A stretch of 64,000 nucleotides of DNA from CAYRSS01 sp964426945 (GCA_964426945.1 CAYRSS010000004.1:98118-162117); one strand, 5' to 3'. Shown: positions 45,807-54,413, counted from the stretch's first letter. Numbers and translations are program-made. Notes: generated from the letters alone by a model not told the origin.

Positions 45807-46709
45807 ATGCGCCTGTTCGCTCATGAGCGACCCTCCGCGACGACCGCCCCGCCATGGCGCAGCGCGCCGCCGGCCACTCTTCCTGCGAACCCCTTTGCAA
45901 CTCCACGCGAGCCCGCGTTCGCCACGGGCGAAGCCCGGGCGCTGCGCGCCGCGCTGGCGCGCATGGAGCAGCAACTCGCCGAGGCCGGGCGGTTGCAGCG
46001 CGAGCTGCTGACGTCGCCCGTTCCCGAGGTACGCGGCGCCACGGTGGAAGTGCTCTTCCGTCCGGCGGAGCTCTTCAGCGGCGATCTTTACCATATGCAG
46101 CGGCTCGACGACTCGCATGTCGCGATCATCGTGGGCGACGCGACCGGACACGATCACGCCGCCGGTCTGCTGGCCGTTTTCGCCAGACAGACGCTCTGCC
46201 TCGCGGAAGCCGACGATGCAGGAAGGGCGCTCTGCGACCCGGCGGCGATGCTCGAACGGCTTAATCGTGAAATCGTCGCACGCGACCTGGGTGAGTGCCA
46301 GTTTGTGGCAGCGTTGTGCGCGGTCTACAACGAAGACACCGGCGTCATCCGGTGGGCCCGGGCGGGTGCACCGATGCCGATCTATGTTCCGCGCGGGGCA
46401 GCAGCCCGCGAGGTCGTCAGCGCCGGCCCCATCGCCGGCATGGACGCGGAAGCCGTTTTCGAAACAGTCGAATGCACACTCGCCCCCGGCGACCGGTTCT
46501 ACATTCACACCGACGGCATGGAACACGCCCTGCTCGACTCGATTCCAGCGATGAGCGAAGAGGAACTGCGCGACACGGCGTGGTTCCGCCGCCTGCCCCG
46601 GCGGGCGATGGCCGCAAGCCTCGGCGACGTCGTCGAGCGCCTGGCCTTTGCGGCGGAGACCGGGCGGCAGGCCGACGACGTCACGGTCGTGGCCATTCAG
46701 CGAAACTGA
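45807..46709 (+). CDS. PP2C-family serine phosphatase (SpoIIE/RsbU type)
   Basis: A 300-residue protein; ATG 45807 has AAAGG at 8 nt. After about 45 variable residues a short coiled-coil ('EARALRAALARMEQQLAEAGRLQREL') leads to the phosphatase. Metal-binding motifs are 'FSGDLYHM', 'VGDATGHDHAAGLL', 'TDGMEHA' and 'GRQADDVTVVAI'. Such enzymes dephosphorylate anti-sigma-factor antagonists or other proteins; the substrate is unknown here. It follows the cyclase by 200 bp on the same strand, so it could be part of the same signalling unit. Confidence 0.9.
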   Translation: MRLFAHERPSATTAPPWRSAPPATLPANPFATPREPAFATGEARALRAALARMEQQLAEAGRLQRELLTSPVPEVRGATVEVLFRPAELFSGDLYHMQRLDDSHVAIIVGDATGHDHAAGLLAVFARQTLCLAEADDAGRALCDPAAMLERLNREIVARDLGECQFVAALCAVYNEDTGVIRWARAGAPMPIYVPRGAAAREVVSAGPIAGMDAEAVFETVECTLAPGDRFYIHTDGMEHALLDSIPAMSEEELRDTAWFRRLPRRAMAASLGDVVERLAFAAETGRQADDVTVVAIQRN

Positions 46710-46713
46710 TCGC

Positions 46714-47451
46714 TCAACACCCCGGCCCCGGCGGCCTGCCGCTGGCCTGCCACTTCTCCACCGCCGCGGCCTCGCGCACGTAATGCGGCGTCAGCCTCGC
46801 CGCGTCGTCCGCCCCGCGCGAAGCCAGCAGCATCACCCCGAGCTGATACGCCGCCTCTGCCCGAGGAATGTGCAGCGATTCGTCCGCGACGGCGTGCGAC
46901 ACGCCGCCGAGCACGCGCCGCAGCACGGCCACCCCTTCACCGATCAGCACCGCATCCGCGGGGAGCGACGTTGTCCACGCCGCCGGCGACAGTTCGGCCG
47001 GCTCCGTCAGGGGCTCGTAGTCGCCATTTCCCAACCGCAGCAGGCAGCCGTAGACGCTGTCGCGATGGGCATCGAGCGTCACGGCCACATGCACCGGCGG
47101 CGCCGAGATCTGCAGCGCGTTGCGCGAAATAACCCGCATCGACGGCACCGCGACGACCGCCGCCCGACCGCCGAACGCGAGCATCTTCGCCACCGTGATC
47201 CCGATGCGCAGGCCGGTGAAGCTGCCCGGCCCGGCTGAGACGAATACGCGGTCGATGGCCGCGGGCTCGACGGCACAGCTGCGACAGAGTTCATCGATGG
47301 CCGGCAGCAGCGCCGCGGCGTGGCCCATCAGCGAGGGCAACTCGCGCGAAGCGAGAAAGGCGTCGCCCCGCCCCAGCGCGATCCCTCCCCGGCGCGAGGA
47401 GGTCTCCAGCGCGAGCGTGCAGCCGTCAGTGGGGGGCACAGCGTGAGACAT
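46714..47451 (-). CDS. tsaB: tRNA threonylcarbamoyladenosine protein TsaB
   Basis: A 245-residue ASKHA-fold protein. 'TLALETSSRRGGIALG' and 'VSAGPGSFTGLRIGITVAKMLAF' are the TsaB hallmarks, and 'SLMGHAAALLPAIDELC' is usual. TsaB forms a complex with TsaD (with TsaE/TsaC) and helps to make t6A37 of tRNAs. GAGGG lies 4 nt before the ATG. The next gene downstream on the opposite side is convergent; moaB lies immediately upstream, 13 bp away, possibly in one operon. Confidence 0.92.
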   Translation of the reverse strand: MSHAVPPTDGCTLALETSSRRGGIALGRGDAFLASRELPSLMGHAAALLPAIDELCRSCAVEPAAIDRVFVSAGPGSFTGLRIGITVAKMLAFGGRAAVVAVPSMRVISRNALQISAPPVHVAVTLDAHRDSVYGCLLRLGNGDYEPLTEPAELSPAAWTTSLPADAVLIGEGVAVLRRVLGGVSHAVADESLHIPRAEAAYQLGVMLLASRGADDAARLTPHYVREAAAVEKWQASGRPPGPGC

Positions 47452-47464
47452 GATCCCTCGTCGG

Positions 47465-48004
47465 TCACCGTGATTCGGAGGGGTGCGGCGGCTGCGTCGC
47501 GGACTCCGCCAGCAACCCCGCCAGGTGGCCCAGTTGCGGAAGGATCAGCTTCTCCATCGCCAGGCAGACCGCGGCCACCGACCCCGGCAGCACAAAAACC
47601 ACAACTCGGCCGCACACGCCCGCCGTAGCCCGCGACAGCATCGCCGCGGGGCCGATCTCGTGATAGCTCAGCATACGGAACAACTCGCCGAAGCCGGGCA
47701 GACCCTTCTCCAAGAGGGGCGCCACCGCCTCGGGTGTGACATCGCGGGCCGCGACGCCCGTCCCGCCGGTAACGATCACTGCCCCGGTCGAGCCCCGCGC
47801 ACACGCCTCGGCGACAGCCTGGCGGATCCGCGTCAGATCGTCGGGAATCACCTCGTAGCTTGATACGGCGTGCCCGGCGGCATCCAGCATCTCGCGGATC
47901 AGGGGGCCGCTGCGGTCGGTCGCCGGCGTGCGGCTGTCGCTCACCGTGACGATCGCGCAGCCAACCGCCTCCACGCGGCGGGAAAGGTGTTCGGGCGTTG
48001 GCAT
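47465..48004 (-). CDS. moaB: Molybdenum cofactor biosynthesis protein MoaB-like
   Basis: A 179-residue MogA/MoaB family protein that binds molybdopterin. 'IVTVSDSRTPATDRSGPLIREML', 'VIVTGGTGVAARDVTPEAVAPLL', 'LPGFGELFRMLSYHEIGPAAMLSRATAGVCG' and 'VVVFVLPGSVAAVCLAMEKLILPQLGHL' match MoaB closely. No other moa or mog gene lies here. TAGGCT ends 6 nt before the ATG, so a leaderless start is possible. Confidence 0.9.
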   Translation of the reverse strand: MPTPEHLSRRVEAVGCAIVTVSDSRTPATDRSGPLIREMLDAAGHAVSSYEVIPDDLTRIRQAVAEACARGSTGAVIVTGGTGVAARDVTPEAVAPLLEKGLPGFGELFRMLSYHEIGPAAMLSRATAGVCGRVVVFVLPGSVAAVCLAMEKLILPQLGHLAGLLAESATQPPHPSESR

Positions 48005-48065
48005 GAGGCCAGCCTACCCGATCCCGAGCCCGCGTCGAGCGCCCTCGCCGGCGAGCCGGCGTGGC

Positions 48066-48602
48066 TCAGGATGACTTGCGCAGCGGCTTGTGCCCCGCGT
48101 CCCGACGCAGACGGTTCACCCGGTCCCACAGCTCGCCCTCCGACTCGATGAATTTCACCAGGTGGGCGGTGGACAGCCCCATCGCCTCCGCCGCGTCGGA
48201 GACCCGCAGGCCGCACGCCGCCAGCACGTCGAGCACCTCGGCGGCCACAACGGGGAAATCCGGATTCTTCGGGTTGCACGCCAGGTTGCCGCTGCGATCG
48301 ATGTATCGCGTCAGCGTCTCCCCCGGCGTGTACACCTCGCGGGCGACGGGCGTGCGCAGCTCCATCGCGAACGTCATCCGAAGCCGCCGCAGCGCGCGGT
48401 CCCGGTTGACGTGCTGTGAACGATCCTCGACGCCGATCGCGACCAGACCCGTCGGCCGGTGGCGCAGGCGCACGGCGGAACTGGTCTTGTTCCGCTTCTG
48501 CCCGCCCGGGCCGCTGGAGCGAAACGTGTCGAATTCGCACTCGGCGAAGAGTTCGTCGTCGCTGAGGGCCAGCAGTTCGCGGATGGATCGGTTCGTGGCC
48601 AT
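48066..48602 (-). CDS. Release-factor-like protein (GGQ domain only)
   Basis: A 178-residue protein containing the class I release factor catalytic domain: 'SSGPGGQKRNKTSSAVRLRHRPTGLVAIGVEDRSQHVNRDRALRRLR' with the essential GGQ. It lacks the codon-recognition domains, as do ArfB/YaeJ and PrfH. After the GGQ domain the protein continues with about 100 residues ('LTRYIDRSGNLACNPKNPDFPVVAAEVLDVLAACGLRVSDAAEAMG') that are helical and probably form an extra domain. It likely hydrolyses peptidyl-tRNA on stalled or damaged ribosomes. It precedes moaB by 62 bp on the same strand. Confidence 0.87.
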   Translation of the reverse strand: MATNRSIRELLALSDDELFAECEFDTFRSSGPGGQKRNKTSSAVRLRHRPTGLVAIGVEDRSQHVNRDRALRRLRMTFAMELRTPVAREVYTPGETLTRYIDRSGNLACNPKNPDFPVVAAEVLDVLAACGLRVSDAAEAMGLSTAHLVKFIESEGELWDRVNRLRRDAGHKPLRKSS

Positions 48603-48614
48603 GGGCTGTCTGTC

Positions 48615-48702
48615 CGTTGAAAATGGGGTCGGGCTCCGGCAACAACCAGCTTCCCTCGTCCGTGAAGGACGACTCAGGCGGTGCCTGACCCCTGTTTCAA
48701 CG
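48615..48702. repeat. 88-bp REP-like palindromic element, copy 1
   Basis: Ends CGTTGAAA (48615-48622) and TTTCAACG (48695-48702) are perfect inverted repeats; inside are TGGGGTCgGGC and GCCtGACCCC, which continue the stem. The middle (GCTTCC..GTCCG.GAAGG.CGACTC) is almost the same as in copy 2 (52961-53048). It sits in an intergenic gap. Confidence 0.85.
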
Positions 48703-48717
48703 CACTCCCAATGCGAA

Positions 48718-48754
48718 GAGCCCCTCCGACGGGCGTACCCGTGCGGAGGGGCTC
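48718..48754 (-). terminator. Terminator hairpin of the outer-membrane protein gene
   Basis: GAGCCCCTCCG (48718-48728) pairs with CGGAGGGGCTC (48744-48754), with an inner ACGGG-4-CCCGT stem: a long stem downstream of the minus-strand barrel gene. No clear T-run follows. Confidence 0.5.
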
Positions 48755-48821
48755 AGAGCGATTCCATCGGTTCAGGCGCCGGATCGCCGACGGTCGCAGG
48801 ACCGCGGCAACCCGAAAGCCA

Positions 48822-49688
48822 CTAGAAGCCGATCGAGTACTGGAACTTGGTCACCCACTCGGCGCCGGCGCTATCCTCGACGTTGTAGTCGACAGCCAGC
48901 TTGATCGACTGGTTCTGGCCCACGTGGTGGACAAGACCGGCCTCGATGTACTGATCGTTGCTGCCGCCGAACTCAGCGCGGCCGTTGGTGTAGTTGAGCA
49001 CGCCGAGGGTGTCCTCGTTGAAGGCGTAGTCGACGCCCGCGCCCAGCGACCAGCCGAAGTGCTCGCGGTTCTCGTTGAAGTTGCCGCGGCCGCCGTTGTT
49101 CGAGGCGAGGCTGCCGTTAAGGTGGCCACGGAAGTTGCCCCACGTCTTGGTGAAGGCGCCGTTCAGCGACACGTCGAACTTCGACGAGCCGTGACCCGTC
49201 GGCAGGCGAACCTCAACCCACGAGCCGAAACCCGGGGCCGAATCGGTTTCGTCCATGCACTGGTAGTAGAACGAAACTTCCGACTCGCCGTTCGCATGGC
49301 CGCCACCGTCAAAGATCCGGACGGGCTGCAGGGCGACCTCGATGTACGACCGGTCGCTCATGCCGTACTTCAGCGAAGCGTCCATCGTGAAGTCGTCATC
49401 GCCTTCAACGCCGTCGCCCGTCTCCCAGGTGAAGCCGACCTCGAACTCCCACTCGCCCTCAACCGTGTTGACGTTGGCCTCACGGACGTTGAAGAACGAA
49501 CTGACGCCCATGTACTGCGTCTCGGTCATCTCGCTCATCGTCGTCGTGACCGTGGTCTTGCTCGACTCCTGGTAGGAGGCGGGCATGACCTGCTTGCGGA
49601 GCGACAGCGCGCCGTCCGAGGCCAGCGCCATGGAACCCGAGCAGGCTGCCGTCGCGAAAGCCGCGACAGCGATCGAGAAAGAACGCAT
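48822..49688 (-). CDS. Outer-membrane beta-barrel-like protein
   Basis: A 288-residue protein. ATG 49688 (MRSFSIAVAAFATAACSG) with GGAGG at 8 nt. Sec signal peptide probably cleaved at 'ALA-SDGA'. The mature part consists of alternating beta strands ('WEFEVGFTWETGDG', 'YIEVALQPVRIF', 'SVSFYYQC'-like strands, 'VEVRLPTGHGS', 'VDYAFNEDTLGVLNYTN', 'VKLAVDYNVED') and ends with Phe ('KFQYSIGF'), the signal for outer-membrane assembly. The strong upstream promoter and good ribosome site suggest high expression. The barrel family is not recognised. Confidence 0.78.
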   Translation of the reverse strand: MRSFSIAVAAFATAACSGSMALASDGALSLRKQVMPASYQESSKTTVTTTMSEMTETQYMGVSSFFNVREANVNTVEGEWEFEVGFTWETGDGVEGDDDFTMDASLKYGMSDRSYIEVALQPVRIFDGGGHANGESEVSFYYQCMDETDSAPGFGSWVEVRLPTGHGSSKFDVSLNGAFTKTWGNFRGHLNGSLASNNGGRGNFNENREHFGWSLGAGVDYAFNEDTLGVLNYTNGRAEFGGSNDQYIEAGLVHHVGQNQSIKLAVDYNVEDSAGAEWVTKFQYSIGF

Positions 49689-50320
49689 GTTGTAAACCTC
49701 CATGAAAGGGAACGCCGGAACAAAAGACCCGTGCCGGGTGCAGAACTCACGCATCGGCCAGAACGACCGCCGGCGCCCCCGGCACAGGGCACCGCGCCAA
49801 AACGTCCGGCAGTATAGCAATCCGCCTCGGGCAGGCAACGAAAAGCCTGCCGGGGGCCACTTTCAGACGAAAATACGATGCAGGTTCAAAAAATCCAATG
49901 CGACAGCTCGGGACAGCCCTCTGACGACTCGAAAACGCCCGACTGCCCCGGCTGGGCGGCACCGCACCGCCACAGGGAAACCCGCTGAAGATTTTGCGGC
50001 CGCAGCAAGGCACGGGCCGGAACCCATGCACACACGGGCACGCAGCCCGGGCCACGACTCGTCGCTTCAACGGACTTCGAACCAACTGCCGGGTCGCCCG
50101 CGCCACACGAGCGCCAACCCCTCATCTGAGCGAATCAGGGAAGGCCACCGGCCCGGGGGGAAAGGATCCCCCCTCTCGATCCATCATCGTCCAAACCCTT
50201 CCGTCCGCTACACCCGGACGGCCAAATTCTTGCCCGACCCCCCGGCGAAATCCGCCCTCCCACGGCTGGGAGGGATGCGATTATCCGACCGCGGCGAAGG
50301 ATCCTCAAGCCGACGGGGAG
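49689..50320. other. Intergenic region with promoter of the barrel gene
   Basis: 632 bp between the barrel gene and the STN gene, both minus. The promoter is at 49811-49838. An inverted repeat, GCAGGC-8-GCCTGC (about 49831-49850), overlaps its -35 box. The remaining 470 bp has no coding frame I trust and no clear terminator. Confidence 0.5.
49811..49838 (-). promoter_or_regulatory. Promoter of the outer-membrane protein gene
   Basis: On the minus strand TTGCCT (49838-49833), 16 bp, TATACT (49816-49811). Start near 49804 gives a 116-nt leader. Confidence 0.6.
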
Positions 50321-51427
50321 CTACTCGCCCCCCTCCGCCTTCCCCTGGAGCAGGTCGCTGAGGGCGATGCTGATCTCCAGCTTGCGCCGCTCGCCCGCTT
50401 CCGGGGGCAGATCCGACTGGCGGACGATCCAGTGCATCGACCGGCCACCGCCCAGCGGGATTTCGATCATGCCGACCACCGGGTCGCTGGACCCGCTGCC
50501 CGATCCACCCGTCGCCGTGGTCGGCGCGGCCAGCGAGGTGCGATACAGCAGCACCCCTTCGGCGTCGACCAGCCAGCCCAGCCCCGCGGCGGCGGCGAGG
50601 GAATCCAGCGTCTCCTCCACCGTCTGGTAGCGCACCGTCAGCGACAGCCCGTCGCGAACCGCGGCGGACATCCCCTCCAGCGCACCCGGCTCGAGCCGGA
50701 TCTTCACCCGGGCCCGGCGCGACAGCTCCTGGAGCACCTCGACCAGCGGCCGGCTGCGCGCCTGCAACTCGATCCGCGCCTGGAGCTGGCGGCGGACCTT
50801 CTGCTCGGCGGTCATGACCACGATGTGCTCGCCGGAGACACACCACGCCCAACCGAGCTTGGCGCAGGCGATGGACAGCACATCGTCGCCGGGCCCGGCG
50901 CCCGTCTCGCGAATGACCGCTGAGAGAATGTCCCACGACTGCGGGCCGGGCACCTGAAACTGCATCTTCTCGCGCAGCGAAGTCAGCTCGTCGCGTACCG
51001 TGCCGGGCTGCAGGCGCGATAGTTCGTAGACGGTGTCGAGTTCCGCCCAGGTGGCGGGGCGGTCGAGGCAGAGGATCGCCTCCTTGGGGATGATCTCGAC
51101 GAATCGATCGGTCACGACGAAGGTCATACCGAGCCGGCCGACAAGATCGGCCAGCCCCTGCCGCAGCGTAGTCCCCTCGATGCGGGCGTTGATCGTCGTC
51201 TCCGCGCCGTAGGGAATCAGCGACATCACCTCCGGACTCATCACGACCTCGACGCCGGTCTGCTCTGTGACCTTCGCGAAGGCGTTGCCGAGCTTGACGT
51301 CTTCGAGATTGATCTGCGTGGGCTCATCGAGCGCCCGCTCGATCAGTTCGCGCTGATCGAGGGCGGCCGACGCCGCGTTCACCGCAACCAGGACCACCCA
51401 CGCGAGCGCGGATGACAGCTTGACCAT
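50321..51427 (-). CDS. Exported STN-domain protein (secretin/TonB N-terminal-like)
   Basis: A 368-residue protein with a Sec signal ('ALAWVVLVAVNAASAALDQ'). The mature part resembles repeated short secretin/TonB N-terminal (STN) domains: 'INLEDVKLGNAFAKVTEQTGVEVVMSPEVM' and 'RSRPLVEVLQELSRRARVKIRLEPGALEGMSAAVRDGLSLTVRYQTVEETLDSLAAAAGLGW'. Such modules interact with partner proteins in the periplasm. It is the third gene of the sigma/anti-sigma operon (82 bp after the anti-sigma gene), so it may be a target or the signal sensor of that unit. ATG 51427 has GGAG about 10 nt upstream. Confidence 0.75.
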   Translation of the reverse strand: MVKLSSALAWVVLVAVNAASAALDQRELIERALDEPTQINLEDVKLGNAFAKVTEQTGVEVVMSPEVMSLIPYGAETTINARIEGTTLRQGLADLVGRLGMTFVVTDRFVEIIPKEAILCLDRPATWAELDTVYELSRLQPGTVRDELTSLREKMQFQVPGPQSWDILSAVIRETGAGPGDDVLSIACAKLGWAWCVSGEHIVVMTAEQKVRRQLQARIELQARSRPLVEVLQELSRRARVKIRLEPGALEGMSAAVRDGLSLTVRYQTVEETLDSLAAAAGLGWLVDAEGVLLYRTSLAAPTTATGGSGSGSSDPVVGMIEIPLGGGRSMHWIVRQSDLPPEAGERRKLEISIALSDLLQGKAEGGE

Positions 51428-51508
51428 GGTCGTACACTCCCGCGCGGGTCGTCGCCCTGCGACGCGTGCCGCTATATCTGCCAGATCGTCGCGCCTCGCG
51501 CGGCGCGA

Positions 51509-52267
51509 TCAGAACGGAAGGCCGTCGCCGCTCCGCGGCGGAGCCGCGAACGACACGGCCGCATACCCGACGTCGACCGACCGCGCCGGTGGTGACCAGC
51601 CCGGCGCCGGCTCGCGACCGAAGGACACTTCCGAAACACCCCGCTCGCGCCCGATCGAAACGACCGCCACGCGAACCGCTTCTGTGGTCACCGAACCCGG
51701 ATGATCCGTGACGGTGACCTCCGTGGTCACCCGGACCTCGGGCGAACCGTCGCCATGCACCGCAACCGTCGTGTCGCCGTCACCGGCGGGCGAGAACCAC
51801 GGCAGCGTCACCGACAGCGCCAGCGCCGCGGCGGCCGCCAGCGGCACGCCGACAAACCACCCCAACTGCCGCGGACGCGACCGCTCGCGCGGCCGCACGG
51901 CCCCGCCAGGCGCGAGCTCGCGCATCACCGCGGCCGCGAACGCATCTTCATCCACCGACGGCCGAGACCGCGCGAACCGTGCCAGCAGATCATCCACCGC
52001 CTCGAGCTGCGCGTCCTCGTCGCTCGCGGCCGAGAGCCCGGCCATCACGTCGCTTTCGATCGATACCTGCGGGGCCGCTTCCCCCGACCGGGCGTAGCGA
52101 CCGAGCAGCCCCGCAAGCGCGGCGTAGCGAGCCGCCTCGCGGCGCAGCGCCGGCGACACGGCCAGCGCCGCATCCAGGCGGGCCCGCTCCTGCGGCGAAA
52201 GCTCGCCGTCGAGCGCCTGACTCAGCAGGAACTCGAACTCATCGGGTTGGATGGGGCGATCACTCAT
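51509..52267 (-). CDS. Anti-sigma factor-like membrane protein
   Basis: A 252-residue single-span protein located between the ECF sigma gene and the STN protein. N-terminal 'DEFEFLLSQALDGELSPQERARLDAALAVSPALRREAARYAALAGLLGRY' resembles the cytoplasmic helical anti-sigma domain of planctomycete ECF systems (no zinc HxxxCxxC motif visible). One helix 'LGWFVGVPLAAAAALALSVTLPWF' crosses the membrane; the C-terminal 90 residues would be outside. It probably sequesters the sigma factor until a signal is sensed. Confidence 0.78.
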   Translation of the reverse strand: MSDRPIQPDEFEFLLSQALDGELSPQERARLDAALAVSPALRREAARYAALAGLLGRYARSGEAAPQVSIESDVMAGLSAASDEDAQLEAVDDLLARFARSRPSVDEDAFAAAVMRELAPGGAVRPRERSRPRQLGWFVGVPLAAAAALALSVTLPWFSPAGDGDTTVAVHGDGSPEVRVTTEVTVTDHPGSVTTEAVRVAVVSIGRERGVSEVSFGREPAPGWSPPARSVDVGYAAVSFAAPPRSGDGLPF

Positions 52268-52303
52268 GGTCTCAAGCCTGCGGGCACACCGGCCCGCGGT
52301 CCG

Positions 52304-52936
52304 TCACAGGTACACTTCCAGCAGTTCCTTGAGCTTCTTGCGAGCCTGGAACACGTTCCACTTCACCAGCTCCACCGTGCAGTCGAGGATCTCGGCGACT
52401 TCCTTCTGGGGAAGCCCTTCAAGACTGAACAGCACGAGGGCCAGCCGCTGCTTCTCGGGCAGTTTCTCGAGCGCCCCGGCCACCGCCATCCGCATCTCGG
52501 CGGGCAGCGGCCCGGCCGGATCATCATCCGGCTCGACATGCCGCCGGCCCGTGCCGGGGCGGAGCCCCTCGCCGGCGCGATCCGGCTCGGTGTCGTCATC
52601 CAGCGAAACCGCGGGGCGGCTGCGCCGCGCGCGGCGGAAATTCAGGGCGAGGTTGCTGACCGTCCGCAGCAGCCAGGGACCGAATCGGGAGGCGTCATCG
52701 AGCTGGCCGAGGCTTCGAAACGCCCGGACGAAGGCGTCCTGGGCGACGTCGGCGGCGTCCTCGGCGTTGTTCAGGAGGCGATACGCCACCGACACGGCCC
52801 GCCGCTGGTAAAGCCGCACCAGCTCGCCGAAGGCCCGGGCGTCTCCCGAACGGGCGCGTTCGACCAGCAGCACCTCGGCCGCCACGACTCTGTCGCTGCT
52901 CGTCTCCACGTCGCCTGTGCCCACAGGATCAGACAC
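52304..52936 (-). CDS. ECF RNA polymerase sigma factor
   Basis: A 210-residue sigma70-family factor of the ECF type. Region 2: 'GELVRLYQRRAVSVAYRLLNNAEDAADVAQDAFVRAFRSLGQLDDASRFGPWLLRTVSNLALNFRRARR'; region 4: 'LPEKQRLALVLFSLEGLPQKEVAEILDCTVELVKWNVFQARKKLKELL'. A linker of about 55 residues, rich in Asp/Pro/Gly, separates them. It is 36 bp upstream of the anti-sigma gene and heads the operon. No clear promoter is visible before it; a REP-like element (52961-53048) lies in the upstream gap. Target promoters unknown. Confidence 0.93.
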   Translation of the reverse strand: MSDPVGTGDVETSSDRVVAAEVLLVERARSGDARAFGELVRLYQRRAVSVAYRLLNNAEDAADVAQDAFVRAFRSLGQLDDASRFGPWLLRTVSNLALNFRRARRSRPAVSLDDDTEPDRAGEGLRPGTGRRHVEPDDDPAGPLPAEMRMAVAGALEKLPEKQRLALVLFSLEGLPQKEVAEILDCTVELVKWNVFQARKKLKELLEVYL

Positions 52937-53303
52937 CGGATCGGCCCGAAGGTTAGCCGTCCGCTGAAAAGGGGTCTGGCTCCGGCGTCAACCCGCTTCC
53001 ATTGTCCGCGAAGGGCGACTCGGACGGTGCCTGACCCCTTTTCATCGGACCCTCGGGGCCACGCCGCCGCCGCGCGCGCCGGGCGGCCCGGGACCGAGAA
53101 TAACACGTATCCGGCCCTGGGGCACGCCGGGACATCGTCGCGGTTGGGCGTCTGAAGGCAGTGGTTAATCCGACAATGAAAGCGGGCAGCACCTATAAGC
53201 TCGTTGACGCGAGCAAGAACAAGTCTGGTCGAGGTTAGGCGAGAGCGAGGTCGGTGGCAGACCGACTCACGACCATGGGATAAATCCGCAGACCGCGCCC
53301 GCC
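52937..53303. other. Intergenic region, mostly a REP-like element
   Basis: 367 bp between the mlaD gene (end) and the sigma gene (start), both minus. The REP-like element fills 52961-53048. The remaining part contains one 20-codon open frame (53176-53238) with no support. Confidence 0.5.
52961..53048. repeat. 88-bp REP-like palindromic element, copy 2
   Basis: Ends CCGCTGAAAAGGGGTC (52961-52976) and GACCCCTTTTCATCGG (53033-53048) are inverted repeats with one mismatch. The internal sequence aligns well to copy 1 over the whole length (for example 'GCTTCC..GTCCGCGAAGGGCGACTCGG'). Confidence 0.85.
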
Positions 53304-54413
53304 CTACTGCCCCTTCGCCTTCTCGCCCACGGGGAAGTCCTTGGTGAAGGTGCCCACGGCGGTGGTCTGGCCGACGGTGATGTAGCCGTCGCGTTCGATC
53401 TTGCCGGTGATGCGGCCGATGGAGGCGAGGGTTTCGGCGAGGCGCTGCAGGGCCAGCACGGCCTCTTCATAGAGCCGCGGGTCGCGGGCGAGCAGGCCGA
53501 GGGTGCCCTCGCCGCGCGAGACCCCCTCCATCACGACGGCGAGGTGGCGGGCGGAGTCGTCGAGGCTCTCGAGGGTGGACTGGAGCTTGTCGAAGCTGAG
53601 GTCGAGGCGCGCTTCGGTGCCGTCGATCGCCTCGTTGAGGTTCGTCGTCAGGCGCGTGGTCTCGACGTTCCACAGCTCGGCGGTCGACTTGAGCGACTCG
53701 GCCGTGGTCTTCAGATCGCGGGCGACCGACTTGATGTCCTCCTGCACGTTCTCGTCGCCGAGCACCTCGTTGACATTCGCCACCAGCGAGTCGACGCGCT
53801 CGATCATCGTCGAGACGTTGGCGACGACGCCCGAGTCGGGCCGGTCCACGTCGATGATCTTGCGCTCCTGCAACAGCTTCTCCAGGCTGTCCATCACCGG
53901 CACGGCCGCGCTGGCAAGATTGCCGATGTGGTCCACCGTGCGCTCGAAAGAGTCGAGGAAGTCTCTCGTGATGATCTCGGAGAAGAGGCTTGCCGGCTCG
54001 CCGCGGATCTCGGCGGCGTCCTTGGGCAGCGGAGCCACGTCGGTGCCCGGCTCGACCAGGATATGGATCGACCCGCCGCCGAGCCCGAGCGTCGCCCCGT
54101 AGAGTTTCGCGGTGCTGCGCGCGGGGACGGTGTACTTGTCCTTGATGTTGCAGATCACCCGCACGCCCAGGCCCGGCCGGTCGGGATTGTTGAACTCCAG
54201 CCGAGCGACGCGGCCGATCTCCACGCCGTTGAGGAAGACCGGCGTGCCCTCATTCACCCCGCGGATCTCGCGCATGCCGGATATCTTGAGCTGCCACTGC
54301 TGGCCGCCCAGCCAGGTGGGCTTCTCGCCGAACATCACCATCAGCGCGGCCAGGCAGGCCAGCGAGGCCATCACGAACATACCCACCAGCGAGTTCCTGG
54401 TCGCTTCCTTCAT
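53304..54413 (-). CDS. mlaD: MlaD-like MCE protein of the lipid transport operon
   Basis: A 369-residue protein with one N-terminal membrane helix ('SLVGMFVMASLACLAALMVMF') and an MCE domain ('VNEGTPVFLNGVEIGRVARLEFNNPDRPGLGVRVICNIKDKYTVPARSTAKLY') whose hydrophobic channel carries lipids. A long coiled-coil C-terminal region ('TLESLDDSARHLAVVMEGVSR') follows. It probably forms a hexamer that links the inner-membrane MlaEF transporter to the periplasm. Overlaps mlaF by 4 bp (ATGA). Confidence 0.9.
   Translation of the reverse strand: MKEATRNSLVGMFVMASLACLAALMVMFGEKPTWLGGQQWQLKISGMREIRGVNEGTPVFLNGVEIGRVARLEFNNPDRPGLGVRVICNIKDKYTVPARSTAKLYGATLGLGGGSIHILVEPGTDVAPLPKDAAEIRGEPASLFSEIITRDFLDSFERTVDHIGNLASAAVPVMDSLEKLLQERKIIDVDRPDSGVVANVSTMIERVDSLVANVNEVLGDENVQEDIKSVARDLKTTAESLKSTAELWNVETTRLTTNLNEAIDGTEARLDLSFDKLQSTLESLDDSARHLAVVMEGVSRGEGTLGLLARDPRLYEEAVLALQRLAETLASIGRITGKIERDGYITVGQTTAVGTFTKDFPVGEKAKGQ

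Noticed and set aside
53176..53238. 20-codon open frame between sigma gene and mlaD
   Set aside because: No ribosome site, too short to judge, no known peptide family.
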